A DNA stretch of 64,000 nt from Leptotrichia sp. HSP-342 (GTDB taxonomy: Bacteria > Fusobacteriota > Fusobacteriia > Fusobacteriales > Leptotrichiaceae): assembly GCF_041199995.1 (NCBI RefSeq), contig NZ_CP165646.1, positions 1,240,001-1,304,000 on the forward strand. The letters are read 5' to 3'. Position 1 is the stretch's first letter. The number at the start of each line of letters is the position of its first letter. This document shows, in pieces, positions 17,479 to 26,214 of this stretch. The notes under the pieces are model-generated. The model searched no databases and was not told where the DNA came from. It saw nothing but the letters and a program-made list of their open reading frames with translations. A program made the position numbers and the translations under genes.

Positions 17479-18561
17479 TTAAATTTTATTATAAATTTCC
17501 AGCATATTCAAAATATCCCTAGTTTCCTTTACATCATGAACCCTCAAAATCCTTCCTCCATCTTGTACCATTAGACTCTCAAACATCAATGTTCCCATAA
17601 GTCTTTCTTCTAGCGACAGCCCAAATATTTTTTCATTAAAACTTTTTCTTGAAATTGCAATCATAATTGGTAATTTCATATCTCGCAAATATTTTACCGA
17701 TTTAATTCTTTCCATATCTTCAGGCGTATTCATACTGTTATTTGAGGAATATCCAACTCCTGGATCTATCGAAATTTTTTCTTTCTCAATTCCAGTTTCT
17801 AAAATTGCTTTTACTCGCTCATCAAAATAATTTTCTAAATAATTTTTCAAGTTTGGAATTTTATCAAACCGTCCATTATTCATAACAACCAATGCAGGCT
17901 TGTATTTTTCAACTAATTTCAATTTCTTTTCCGAAGTAAATCCATTAAAATCATTAATAATGTCAATCCCAGCTTCCAGCCCTTTTTCAATAACTTCCTC
18001 AGTATCACTATCCAAAGCCAGCACAATATCTGGAAACTCCTTTTTCACAGCCTTAATATATTTTTCAATCCGATTCCATTCTTCTTCTGCCGAAATATCA
18101 TCAAAATTAGGCTTCGATGATTTTCCCCCAAATTCAAATATTTTAGCCCCATTTCTAATATCATTCTCAACCCTTTTTAAAACCTTATCAATACTCGAAT
18201 TTCTCCCACCATCATAAAACGAATCTGGCGTAATATTCAAAATCGAATAAATAACCGACTCAGTCGTCAAATCAAACTCGAAATTATTTCCTTTCCAAAT
18301 CAGTCTATTTTCTTGTAAAATCTCTTCCAATTTTTCAATTCCATTTTCAAATTCAAAACTATTTTCCATTTTCAAAATCTCAACTAATTGTTTTAATTCT
18401 GAATATTTAAAAATAGCTGTAATCCCTTCATTTTTATTAAATGAAAAAATATTCTTTTCTTCCAAAAAATTCTCAAATTTACGTAATTCTTCTTTATTTC
18501 CATTAAATTCAATAACAATATTTTTTGAATCCTTATTCTTAATTTCATTAATTTTAATCAT
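17479..18561 (-). CDS. folP: Dihydropteroate synthase FolP
   Basis: FolP joins p-aminobenzoate to the pterin pyrophosphate, the sulfonamide-sensitive step. Motifs include YSILNITPDSFYDGGRN, IFEFGGKSSKPNF (replacing the usual D-I-G-G-x-S-T-R-P), LDSDTEEVIEKGLEAG, IINDFNGF, SIDPGVGYSSNNSMN and IAISRKSF. About 125 N-terminal residues with no DHPS motif precede the TIM barrel. I use ATG 18561, which has AAGGGAAAG upstream; an upstream ATG at 18645 would overlap folC by 17 bases. FEFGGKSSKP is a notable variant of the pterin-binding loop. Confidence 0.93.
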   Translation of the reverse strand: MIKINEIKNKDSKNIVIEFNGNKEELRKFENFLEEKNIFSFNKNEGITAIFKYSELKQLVEILKMENSFEFENGIEKLEEILQENRLIWKGNNFEFDLTTESVIYSILNITPDSFYDGGRNSSIDKVLKRVENDIRNGAKIFEFGGKSSKPNFDDISAEEEWNRIEKYIKAVKKEFPDIVLALDSDTEEVIEKGLEAGIDIINDFNGFTSEKKLKLVEKYKPALVVMNNGRFDKIPNLKNYLENYFDERVKAILETGIEKEKISIDPGVGYSSNNSMNTPEDMERIKSVKYLRDMKLPIMIAISRKSFNEKIFGLSLEERLMGTLMFESLMVQDGGRILRVHDVKETRDILNMLEIYNKI

Positions 18562-18628
18562 TTTTTTATTTCTTTCCCTTCTTAAATGGTATGCCTGTTT
18601 TTTTGTTTTAATATTTATTCTGATTAAA

Positions 18629-20008
18629 TTAAAAACATTTTTCAATAACTTTTTTTACTTCTCCTAACAAGTAAAATGATCCCACTACAAAAATACACTC
18701 ATCTTCATTCTCCCTCAATTCTAATGCTTTCAAAAAAGCCTTCTCAATATTCTTTTCAGAAATTATAATATTTTTAGAGTTTTCAATTTTTTTATCTTCA
18801 AAATATTTTTTTAAAATCTCTGAATCCAATTTTCTTTCTTCGTTATTCGGCTCTGTCAATATAAAATTATCCCCAACTATTTTTAAAAGATTCACACATT
18901 TCTCAACTTCCTTATCCTTCAAAAATCCAACTACAAAAATCTTTTTCTTATTATCAAAATTCTTTTTAATATAATCTACAAATGCCTCGACACTATCCTC
19001 ATTATGTGCCACATCCAAATACACATTTTTAATTTTCTCAACTTTTTCCATTCGTCCTTCAATTTGTAATGTTCCCAAAGCTCTATCCAATATTCTTTCT
19101 GTATTTTGTAGAATATTTTCATCACAAAATCTAAAATACCACATTAAAACTGTTGCTAGATTCTCCAGCTGTTGTTCACCTTTTAGCCCAAATCTAAAAA
19201 AATATTCATTATTTTTAAAATTTTTCCCAAAATCATAATTTCCAGTTATTTCAGCTCTAACTTTATTTTGAAATTCTAAACTGTTTTTAGATTTTAAATC
19301 TTCTTTTTCATAAATATTTTGCCTATTCTCTTCTATATTTTTCACTTTTTCGATTTTTATATTTTTTTCAGCTAAAAAAATATCACAATTTTTATATTTT
19401 GCTTCTTTTTCCAAAATTTCATAAACTACATCTCTTTGATTTGGAGCAATTATAACATTGCTCTGTTTTCTTATAATTTTTGATTTTGTTTGACAAATTT
19501 CCTCAATCGTATTCCCCAAAATATTTTTATGATCAATCCCAATCTTTGTAAAAATAGTATAATCAATTTTTGAAACTGCATTCGTTACATCCAGCTCCCC
19601 TCCAAGCCCACATTCCAAAATCAGAACATTCACTGCCTTATTTTTAAAATGTATCATCGCAATCAAAAACACCATCTCAAAATACGACAAATCATTCTCC
19701 AAGTTCAAATTCAATTCATTCAAAACCTGTCTTAACTTATTTTTGCAATCTTCAAATTCCAGTTCTGTAATTTCAACCCCATTAACCTTAATCAATTCAT
19801 AAATTGTCGTTATTTGAGGACTCGTAAATAATCCAACTTTATATCCCATTTCACACAAAATGCTATTAATCATATAACAAGTCGAACCTTTCCCATTCGT
19901 CCCACTAACATGAATAACCTGAACATCACTCGCTGGATTATCCATTTTGTCTAAAATTTCCGCAAGTAATTTTACTCTTTTCTTTTCCCCATATAATGAT
20001 TCTTTCAT
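18629..20008 (-). CDS. folC: Folylpolyglutamate synthase / dihydrofolate synthase FolC
   Basis: This Mur-ligase-type enzyme adds glutamate to dihydropteroate and extends the polyglutamate tail of folates. The 459-aa protein has the P-loop VIHVSGTNGKGSTCYMINS (about residues 32-50), FTSPQITTIYELIKVNG, ILECGLGGELDVTNAV with the catalytic Glu, TKIGIDHKNILG, and VYLDVAHNEDSVEAF in the C-terminal domain. An insertion rich in Lys/Asn (about 225-270) lengthens the middle. It is followed by folP and preceded by four accessory ORFs. Confidence 0.95.
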   Translation of the reverse strand: MKESLYGEKKRVKLLAEILDKMDNPASDVQVIHVSGTNGKGSTCYMINSILCEMGYKVGLFTSPQITTIYELIKVNGVEITELEFEDCKNKLRQVLNELNLNLENDLSYFEMVFLIAMIHFKNKAVNVLILECGLGGELDVTNAVSKIDYTIFTKIGIDHKNILGNTIEEICQTKSKIIRKQSNVIIAPNQRDVVYEILEKEAKYKNCDIFLAEKNIKIEKVKNIEENRQNIYEKEDLKSKNSLEFQNKVRAEITGNYDFGKNFKNNEYFFRFGLKGEQQLENLATVLMWYFRFCDENILQNTERILDRALGTLQIEGRMEKVEKIKNVYLDVAHNEDSVEAFVDYIKKNFDNKKKIFVVGFLKDKEVEKCVNLLKIVGDNFILTEPNNEERKLDSEILKKYFEDKKIENSKNIIISEKNIEKAFLKALELRENEDECIFVVGSFYLLGEVKKVIEKCF

Positions 20009-20075
20009 AACTTTTTTCTCCTATTTTTGTAAAAATTATCATTTGTTAAGTTTATTTTGATATTCTAACTTAATT

Positions 20076-20624
20076 CTAATCATCTATTCCTACTTTCCCC
20101 ACAAGCTCCGTAATCAAGTAAATATGTGTCAAAGTATCTCCTTTATCTAAATTATCAACACTTTTCTTCCCACCTAACCCTAACAATGGAACAAAACAAA
20201 AACTTTGATTATATTCTAATTCTCCATATCTTTTTACAGCCTTTTCATATAATTTTAAATCAAAATAATCATCAGTAAATGTTTTTTCAGTATATATAAA
20301 TTTTAAAAAATATCCCATATTTTTTAACATTATCTCAAAATCCTCATATCTATACTGAACTATGTCTATAAATCCATTTTCTTGCCATGTTATTACATCT
20401 GCAAAAGCTGTTGTAAACAAAGGTATTGACTCTTTTCCTCTAAAGTAAGTTTCTTCTACTAATTCTTTATAATCATCTGGATTTATTACTCTTAGATACC
20501 CATTCAAAAAATTTCCCAATCCATAATTTTTCCAGATTTCTATAATCTCATTTGGTACTTGCCCTTTATATTTTTCAATAATTTCTTTTGGCATTTCTTT
20601 TTCTTTTTTAAAATCTCTTAACAT
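20076..20624 (-). CDS. GAD-like/DUF1851 (Tdi1-type) immunity protein
   Basis: The N-terminal part (VPNEIIEIWKNYGLGNFLNG, then YLRVINPDDYKELV) and the C-terminal part (FDLKLYEKAVKRYGELEYNQ, SFCFVPLLGLGGKKSVDN) match the GAD-like domain followed by DUF1851. That arrangement is found in immunity proteins such as Tdi1 for DNase effectors. I chose ATG 20624 (182 aa) because AGAGGAAG lies seven bases upstream; an ATG five codons earlier overlaps that site. No toxin gene is nearby, so it would be an orphan immunity gene. Family recognition is by pattern; no search was run. Confidence 0.8.
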   Translation of the reverse strand: MLRDFKKEKEMPKEIIEKYKGQVPNEIIEIWKNYGLGNFLNGYLRVINPDDYKELVEETYFRGKESIPLFTTAFADVITWQENGFIDIVQYRYEDFEIMLKNMGYFLKFIYTEKTFTDDYFDLKLYEKAVKRYGELEYNQSFCFVPLLGLGGKKSVDNLDKGDTLTHIYLITELVGKVGIDD

Positions 20625-20663
20625 TTTACTTCCTCTCATAAATACTCTAAAAAATTAATTTTA

Positions 20664-21137
20664 TTATTTGTATTTATCCATTATCCACTTATTCTTAATA
20701 TAATTTTCTTTTATTTTTTCAGTATTTCCTTTATCAAAAAAATCTTTTATAACTTCACAAACAAATTCTTTATCTTCTACGAACATATTTAAAGGAACTT
20801 TATGCAGATTATTGTCTATTAAATCTGGATAATTTGGATAATATGTCAATGCTATCGGTGCATTTGGATTTATATAATAATAATATTCATAATCTTCTTC
20901 CTCATCTTCATCAAATACTTCCAAAAAAATTTTTCCATTTAGTATTTTTATGCTTAAACTTTTAGATATATAATGATTATTTTCTACTACATCAATCAAA
21001 TCTAACCCTGCTCCTTGTGAAACATATTTAAATTTTAGTAACTTTTTATATTTTATTTCAAACATTTCTAATGCTTCTTCTAAATCTACTTTATTGCCAT
21101 TTATTTGTCTTATATAATAATTAGTTCTTTTACACAT
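20664..21137 (-). CDS. Hypothetical 157-aa acidic protein, candidate immunity protein
   Basis: I do not recognise a family. The protein is soluble, begins KRTNYYIRQINGNKVDLEEAL, and has an acidic tract (FDEDEEEDYEYYYYI, about residues 85-100) and a hydrophobic, Pro-rich ALTYYPNYPDLID. The C-terminus is helical and charged. Gene size, acidity and its place beside a GAD/DUF1851 immunity gene suggest a second immunity protein. It is 39 bases upstream of that gene's start and in the same direction. Function is inferred only from context. Confidence 0.6.
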   Translation of the reverse strand: MCKRTNYYIRQINGNKVDLEEALEMFEIKYKKLLKFKYVSQGAGLDLIDVVENNHYISKSLSIKILNGKIFLEVFDEDEEEDYEYYYYINPNAPIALTYYPNYPDLIDNNLHKVPLNMFVEDKEFVCEVIKDFFDKGNTEKIKENYIKNKWIMDKYK

Positions 21138-21147
21138 TTTTTATTGC

Positions 21148-21789
21148 TCACTTCGTTGTTTTCTTATAAATTCTATCTATTTTCGCTTCAGAGATTAATT
21201 CTTTTTTTCCAAATTTTACATAATCATAAGGAAATTTATTTTTGCATTTCCAGTCGAATATTTCTTCTATTTCTGGTTCTATTAACAATTTCATTTCATT
21301 TATTTTTTCATTCATATCCGTTTCTTCGGTATAATAATCCCATATGTGAAAAGTAGTTAATCCTTCTTTTTTATTAAATGTTATAAAAACAACAGCATCA
21401 CTTTCACCAGTTGGTTTTCCTCTATCTAAAATAGAAAATATTTTAATTTCCTCAACTTTTCCAGTTTTTATTTCTTCTTTTACTCTTTTATCCATTATTA
21501 CATCCAAAAATTTTATCTCAGTCTTTTCTTCCCTCCAGCCTTTATCTGTTTTTAGTTGTATATAATTATTTTTAAAAGAATGAAAATCTAAATACCATTT
21601 CATCTGTTCATACCATTTTAACTCCTTTTCTCTGTTACCTATATGTTTACCTTTTATATATGCCACCCTTATTTCTACCATATATAAATCTTCCTCTTCC
21701 ATAGAAATATTAGTTGCTCCTTTTCCATCCAGTTTTTTTAGTGTTTCAAAATATGGAGTAAAATCAAAATCCGTCTTATGCATTGTCAA
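21148..21789 (-). CDS. Hypothetical 213-aa soluble protein in the immunity-like cassette
   Basis: No family recognised. There is no signal peptide. Aromatic and charged residues dominate: ELKWYEQMKWYLDFHSF, VVFITFNKKEGLTTFHIWDY. It lies 10 bases upstream of the 157-aa ORF and 16 bases downstream of the 274-aa ORF, so all four cassette genes are probably co-transcribed. The tight spacing and lack of paralogues in the window suggest a captured gene set, but the role is unknown. Confidence 0.6.
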   Translation of the reverse strand: MTMHKTDFDFTPYFETLKKLDGKGATNISMEEEDLYMVEIRVAYIKGKHIGNREKELKWYEQMKWYLDFHSFKNNYIQLKTDKGWREEKTEIKFLDVIMDKRVKEEIKTGKVEEIKIFSILDRGKPTGESDAVVFITFNKKEGLTTFHIWDYYTEETDMNEKINEMKLLIEPEIEEIFDWKCKNKFPYDYVKFGKKELISEAKIDRIYKKTTK

Positions 21790-21805
21790 AATATATTCAC
21801 AATAT

Positions 21806-22630
21806 CTATCTATCTATCGCTTCAGCCGGGTTGCTAAGTATCTTCATATTTTCTATATCGCCATTTTGTATTGCATATACAATCCCATCTTTTAAATGTG
21901 TTTTCACAAATAGCGTTATTTCAATTTCATTTTCATTTCCTTCATATCTTGTATCCAAAAAACTCATAAAATCCGTACATGTTCCACCCAATGATTTTAA
22001 ATCAAATTTCGGCATAAATTGTTCTATCCATTTATACCATTTCTTTTGTTTTCCTTTAGGAATTTTGTACGAGTCCATATATCCATCAAAACTATCCCAG
22101 CTGTTACAAGGTAATACAGATCCGATTCCACTAGTTCCAAATCCACTAAACTTATAAAAATAAGCCATCTTTATTTTTTCTGGAAGAGAATGATACCTAT
22201 TTATTTCTTTAGATATAGTTTTATTTTCCTCTTTATCACATAAGTTATTTCCATAAAAATCTCTTTCAATTTCAATTATTGTATTACTACATTCTAATCC
22301 TAAAAACGTATTACCAAGTTCTCCTTCTTTTGTATATTCTAATTTTGTATCTAAATCTACTCCACCAAAAAGTTTAGAATTTTCCTTTAAAATTTTTCCA
22401 GTTCTAGGCTGATATTTGTATACATATTTCAATAACCAATCTTTTCCCTCTTCTTTAAAAGGTGTCAGTATGTCGTATGAATTTTCATTCTTATAAATAT
22501 CTTCTTTTAATATTTGTAATAAATTTTCAGATATATCCTCGTATTTTTGCCAAAAAACATATTCAGAATATTCTTCCATTAGTTCATAAAATTTTTCCTT
22601 AGTTATTAACTCCATCATATTTTTCTCCAA
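21806..22630 (-). CDS. Hypothetical 274-aa protein, first gene of the immunity-like cassette
   Basis: No family recognised. The protein is soluble and acidic, with a Gly/Ser segment FSGFGTSGIGSVLPCNSWDS, an IPKGKQKKWYKWIEQFMP helix and an ending AIQNGDIENMKILSNPAEA that looks like one ankyrin-type helix pair. A second Met at codon 5 or 6 could be the real start. It is transcribed toward folC directly after folE (23 bases between folE stop and its start), so it entered a folate operon. Confidence 0.6.
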   Translation of the reverse strand: MEKNMMELITKEKFYELMEEYSEYVFWQKYEDISENLLQILKEDIYKNENSYDILTPFKEEGKDWLLKYVYKYQPRTGKILKENSKLFGGVDLDTKLEYTKEGELGNTFLGLECSNTIIEIERDFYGNNLCDKEENKTISKEINRYHSLPEKIKMAYFYKFSGFGTSGIGSVLPCNSWDSFDGYMDSYKIPKGKQKKWYKWIEQFMPKFDLKSLGGTCTDFMSFLDTRYEGNENEIEITLFVKTHLKDGIVYAIQNGDIENMKILSNPAEAIDR

Positions 22631-22653
22631 ACTAAAAAAATATCCTTAAAATT

Positions 22654-23244
22654 TTATTTTATCCCATCCAAAAACTCCTTCTTCCTACCCACATTCTCTT
22701 TAAATTCCCCACTATAAAACGAAGTTCTAGTCACAGAACCAATTTTATTAATTCCTCTCATTTCAATGCACATATGCCTTGCTTCAACTACAACAGCTAC
22801 TCCTAATGGATTCAATATCTCTATTAATTTCTTTGCAATATTTACAGTGATTTCCTCCTGAACACTTAATTTTTTTGAAATAAATTCCACAAGTCTTGGT
22901 ATCTTGCTAAGTCCAATAACTTTATTATCTCTCGGAATATAAGCAACATGCACCTTTCCAAAAAATGGCAACATATGATGTTCACACATTGAAAAAAATG
23001 GTATCTCCTTTACAAGCACCATTTCTTGCGACTCACCCAGATTCACATCAAATAATTTATAATTCTCAAAATCATTCACATTTTTTGTACTCAAAATCTC
23101 CTCATACATTTTTGCAACCCTTTTAGGAGTTTCAATAAGTCCTTCTCTATACACATCTTCACCAATATTTATCAATATTTCACGTACTGCATTTTCAATA
23201 TTTTTTAATCTTGTTTCTTTATCTATACTTTTGTTTTTTTTCAT
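22654..23244 (-). CDS. folE: GTP cyclohydrolase I FolE
   Basis: FolE converts GTP to 7,8-dihydroneopterin triphosphate, the entry to folate synthesis. The 196-aa type IA enzyme has zinc ligands in FFSMCEHHMLPFFGKVHVAY and EARHMCIEMRG, as well as VIGLSKIPRLVEFISKKLSVQE. The zinc Cys and His residues are all present. AAGG-containing sequence precedes the ATG. A 20-bp palindrome about 120 bases upstream may be an operator. Confidence 0.97.
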   Translation of the reverse strand: MKKNKSIDKETRLKNIENAVREILINIGEDVYREGLIETPKRVAKMYEEILSTKNVNDFENYKLFDVNLGESQEMVLVKEIPFFSMCEHHMLPFFGKVHVAYIPRDNKVIGLSKIPRLVEFISKKLSVQEEITVNIAKKLIEILNPLGVAVVVEARHMCIEMRGINKIGSVTRTSFYSGEFKENVGRKKEFLDGIK

Positions 23245-23609
23245 TTTTTTAACCTTTCTTTTTATTTCAACAACAAATGGTATTCTTCAATTCTATTTTG
23301 ACAAACTTTATTCTTATATATATCATTAAATGAGTCTAGTCCATATTTATTACATGATTTTATCTTTGTAAATTATTATTTACAATAAATGATATTTAGA
23401 CTTGTCCATAACTTAACATTATTCATTCAAGTAATTGTAAAATGAGTTGTTGTAATGATTTAATAGTTGTAAATAAAATAATAAATATAATATAATAAAA
23501 TAAACAACGTCCGATAATTTAATTTTAAAATTCAAAAAAATATAAGAATTATTACAATTCTTTTTATATTATTTCCTAATTCGGGTTACCATAAGTTAAA
23601 TTAGTTTTT
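23245..23609. other. Long spacer between folK and folE with a palindrome
   Basis: No reading frame is supported. It contains the 20-bp palindrome at 23366-23385 and, further toward folK, the 12-mer ACGTCCGATAAT (about 23507-23518), also found near 5003. I looked for a tetrahydrofolate riboswitch and saw none. The spacer makes it likely that folE starts a new transcript. Confidence 0.5.
23366..23385. promoter_or_regulatory. Perfect palindrome upstream of folE, candidate operator
   Basis: TTGTAAAT, a four-base TATT centre, and ATTTACAA form a perfect inverted repeat. The stem is AT-rich and has no U-tract, so a DNA-binding site is likelier than a terminator. It lies about 120 bases upstream of the folE ATG. 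The cognate regulator is not visible. Confidence 0.35.
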
Positions 23610-24098
23610 TCAAATTTTTTCGATTTTTTGATCTCCTGCCTCAACTAATTCATCTATTTTTTGTAAAATTTCTTCTTTGCCAAAATACTCTCCATCGTAA
23701 ATTTCAATCAATGGAACTAGTACAAATAATCTATTCATCATTTCCTTATGTGGAACTATCAAATCAGGTTCGTTAATTTTTTTATCTGAAAAAATCAAAA
23801 TATCAATATCAATCGTTCTTGGTCCCCATCTAATTTCCCTTTTTCTATCCAGTTCAGCTTCAATTTTATTTATGATTTTTAAGATTTCTCTTGCTGAAAA
23901 ATCAGTTTCAATCTTAATTACTGCATTTAAAAATAAATCTTGCTCTAAATATCCAACAGGAGTTGTTTCATATAATCCTGATTTTTTCAATACTTCAATT
24001 CCTTCAGTTTTTTCAATTGCTTCAATAGCTTTTTGAATATATTCTTCTCTTTTTCCAATATTACTGCCCAAACTTAAATAAACTTTGTTTTTAGCCAT
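23610..24098 (-). CDS. folK: 2-amino-4-hydroxy-6-hydroxymethyldihydropteridine pyrophosphokinase FolK
   Basis: FolK transfers pyrophosphate from ATP to the hydroxymethylpterin. The 162-aa protein has YLSLGSNIGKREEYIQKAI, YETTPVGYLEQDLFLNAV and the metal-binding RKREIRWGPRTIDIDILIF, plus VPHKEMMNRLFVLVPL. All key Asp and Arg residues are present. It follows folB by 29 bases, in pathway order. Confidence 0.97.
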   Translation of the reverse strand: MAKNKVYLSLGSNIGKREEYIQKAIEAIEKTEGIEVLKKSGLYETTPVGYLEQDLFLNAVIKIETDFSAREILKIINKIEAELDRKREIRWGPRTIDIDILIFSDKKINEPDLIVPHKEMMNRLFVLVPLIEIYDGEYFGKEEILQKIDELVEAGDQKIEKI

Positions 24099-24127
24099 TT
24101 TTTATTTTATCCCTTTCCTTGCTCCGC

Positions 24128-24478
24128 CTAATCTTTTATCTGAATTTCAACACTGTCAAAAATTCCATTAATCGGAACTGCTAATTTTCGTATATTTACT
24201 TGCACATATTCAATTTTTTCATTCATTTCTTTTATCTCTTTTATAATATCCAAAGCCAATGTTTCCAGCAAATCTACTCTGCTTGCTTTAACAATTTCTT
24301 CTATTTTTCTATAACAATCTCCATAACTCAATGTACTATTTATGTCATCATTCTTAATAATTTCCTTTGAAAGTGAAATGATTAAATCAATTTCAATGTT
24401 TTGTCCAATTTTTTTTTCTTCTTCATAAACACCTATATATGAATGAAATTTCATGTTATTAATTTTTATTTTATACAA
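24128..24478 (-). CDS. folB: Dihydroneopterin aldolase FolB
   Basis: FolB cleaves dihydroneopterin to hydroxymethyldihydropterin and glycolaldehyde. The protein begins YKIKINNMKFHSYIGVYEEE, has IGQNIEIDLIISL, and ends with RKLAVPINGIFDSVEIQI. I propose a TTG start at 24478: AGGGAG lies six bases upstream and the 116-aa length fits the family. Longer ATG starts at 24493 or 24550 add non-homologous residues, and the one at 24493 overlaps the ribosome site. It begins the folB-folK pair, upstream of which is the galU terminator. Confidence 0.9.
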   Translation of the reverse strand: MYKIKINNMKFHSYIGVYEEEKKIGQNIEIDLIISLSKEIIKNDDINSTLSYGDCYRKIEEIVKASRVDLLETLALDIIKEIKEMNEKIEYVQVNIRKLAVPINGIFDSVEIQIKD

Positions 24479-24564
24479 TTGAATCTCCCTCATTTTCGAT
24501 TTAAAATTTGTGTATATTTTAACATATAAAATCTTAAAAATAAATAGCATTCATTCAAAAATAA

Positions 24565-24595
24565 AAGAGCATAACGCTATTAAACTTATGCTCTT
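24565..24595 (-). terminator. Terminator of galU
   Basis: AAGAGCATAA and TTATGCTCTT form a perfect 10-bp stem around an 11-base loop. On the minus transcript it is followed by TTTTATTTTTG. It lies 12 bases after the galU stop and isolates the folate genes. Confidence 0.85.
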
Positions 24596-24606
24596 AATAT
24601 AAAAAA

Positions 24607-25509
24607 TTATAGTTTTTCCACTAAATCTTTCAAGTAATCTTTTACTTTATCCTTTAATTCCTCGTGTCTTAATCCAAATTCAACGTTTGCAACAAACATT
24701 CCAAATTTATCTCCAGTATCATATCTTAATCCATCAAAATTATACGCATACAATTTTTCACCATCGTTCTTCATTGCCAAAATTGCATCTGTCAACTGAA
24801 TTTCTCCACCTTTTCCAGGTTTTGTCCTTTTTAAATATGAAAAGATTTCAGGCTCCAACACATATCGCCCTAATGCAGCAAGATTACTCGGAGCTTCAGC
24901 AATTGATGGTTTTTCAATGAAATCTTCTACTGCCACTGTTTTTTCGTCAATTTGCTTTAATGGCTTTATTATCCCATATTTTGAGACATTTTCGTGAGGA
25001 ACTTCCTGTACTCCTAAAATTGTACCGCCTTGTAGTTCATTATATTTTTCTACAAGCTGTTTTGTAACAGGACTTTGCCCTTTATCTTTATCAGTATAGA
25101 TAATATCGTCTCCTAAAAGCACAACAAATGGCTCATCTCCTACAAATGCTTCTGCACAGCTTATTGCATGCCCTAAACCTAATGGTCTTTTTTGACGAAC
25201 ATAATAAATATTTGACATTTCAGAAATATTGTTTACTATTTTCAATAAATCTTTTTTCCCTTTTTCTTCTAATGTTTTTTCCAGTTCATAAGAATAATCA
25301 AAATGATTTTCTATTGATCCCTTATTTCTTCCAGTAATAATAAGAATTTCTTCAATTCCCGCAGATACAAGTTCTTCTACAAGATACTGTAGTGCAGGTT
25401 TGTCAACTATTACAAGCATTTCTTTAGGCTGTGCTTTGGTTGCTGGTAAAACTCTCGTTCCAAGTCCTGCTGCAGGTATAACAGCTTTTCTTATCCTTTT
25501 GATGCTCAT
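24607..25509 (-). CDS. galU: UTP--glucose-1-phosphate uridylyltransferase GalU
   Basis: GalU makes UDP-glucose for surface polysaccharide and LPS core. The 300-aa protein has the nucleotidyltransferase signature PAAGLGTRVLPATKAQPKEM (residues about 12-31), PALQYLVEELVSAGI, LGLGHAISCAEAFVGDEPF with LLGDD, and VEDFIEKPSIAEAPSNLA and GKGGEIQLTDAI. TTAGGAGGGAAA precedes the ATG. It is monocistronic or last in its unit, given the downstream terminator. Confidence 0.96.
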   Translation of the reverse strand: MSIKRIRKAVIPAAGLGTRVLPATKAQPKEMLVIVDKPALQYLVEELVSAGIEEILIITGRNKGSIENHFDYSYELEKTLEEKGKKDLLKIVNNISEMSNIYYVRQKRPLGLGHAISCAEAFVGDEPFVVLLGDDIIYTDKDKGQSPVTKQLVEKYNELQGGTILGVQEVPHENVSKYGIIKPLKQIDEKTVAVEDFIEKPSIAEAPSNLAALGRYVLEPEIFSYLKRTKPGKGGEIQLTDAILAMKNDGEKLYAYNFDGLRYDTGDKFGMFVANVEFGLRHEELKDKVKDYLKDLVEKL

Positions 25510-25556
25510 AATTTCCCTCCTAAATATTTTTCAACATTACTTTTATTATTTTTTTA

Positions 25557-26099
25557 TTAAAATATATGACCATCATCAGAATATGTAACTTTTACTGCCA
25601 ATGGCTGGAATAAATTTAATTTTTCAAAATAATCCTTTGCTTTTAAATTAGCTACTAATTGATGTTCTTTCGTCTTTAAATTATATTCATATTTTCCAAT
25701 TATAATGATGCTTTTTTCATCTGGAAATTGTACGTAGAAACGCACTATTTCTTTATCTGGCAATGGAGTTTTTCCAAGATTTTTGGTATCAATTTTTGCA
25801 AAAAAATCTTTATAATCATTAAATTTTTTATAAAACTCTTTTTTAAAATCATCGTTAGTAGTTGTTGGAGCCACTTTTATGGCAACTCCTACATTTGCAT
25901 TATAATCCTCATCTTCAATTGTGTAATATGCCATTTTTACTTTATCTCTATCGCAAAAAATATCATTTGTTCTTTTTTCAGATTGTATTTTTTTTATAAC
26001 TCTTTCTAAAAAAGTATCAGGATTAGGAGCAAAACTGCACGTATCACTAAATCCTTGCGCCCCAATCAAAAATATAAGTGAAAATATTAGTTTTTTCAT
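25557..26099 (-). CDS. Secreted protein of unknown function, 180 aa
   Basis: The protein has a signal peptide (KKLIFSLIFLIGAQGFS) and a mature start DTCSFAPNPDTFLERVIKKI. Two Cys lie in the mature region (Cys in TCSF and in IFCDRDK), so a disulfide is possible. The rest alternates short strands, including VRFYVQFPDEKSIIIIGKYE. I chose ATG 26099 because GGAAGGA lies upstream; an ATG seven codons earlier has none. No family recognised. Confidence 0.65.
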   Translation of the reverse strand: MKKLIFSLIFLIGAQGFSDTCSFAPNPDTFLERVIKKIQSEKRTNDIFCDRDKVKMAYYTIEDEDYNANVGVAIKVAPTTTNDDFKKEFYKKFNDYKDFFAKIDTKNLGKTPLPDKEIVRFYVQFPDEKSIIIIGKYEYNLKTKEHQLVANLKAKDYFEKLNLFQPLAVKVTYSDDGHIF

Positions 26100-26214
26100 T
26101 TTATCTACGTCCTTCCACATCTCTAATTTATCAATATGTCTAATTATATCATAATTTAGTGAATAATTGTAATAAATTTTTTGAAAAAATTATTAAAATT
26201 CTCAATACTCACTA

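Noticed and set aside
23245..23609. Possible tetrahydrofolate riboswitch upstream of folE
   Set aside because: The spacer is nearly all A/T and lacks the conserved GC-containing core; the only structure is a 20-bp AT palindrome.
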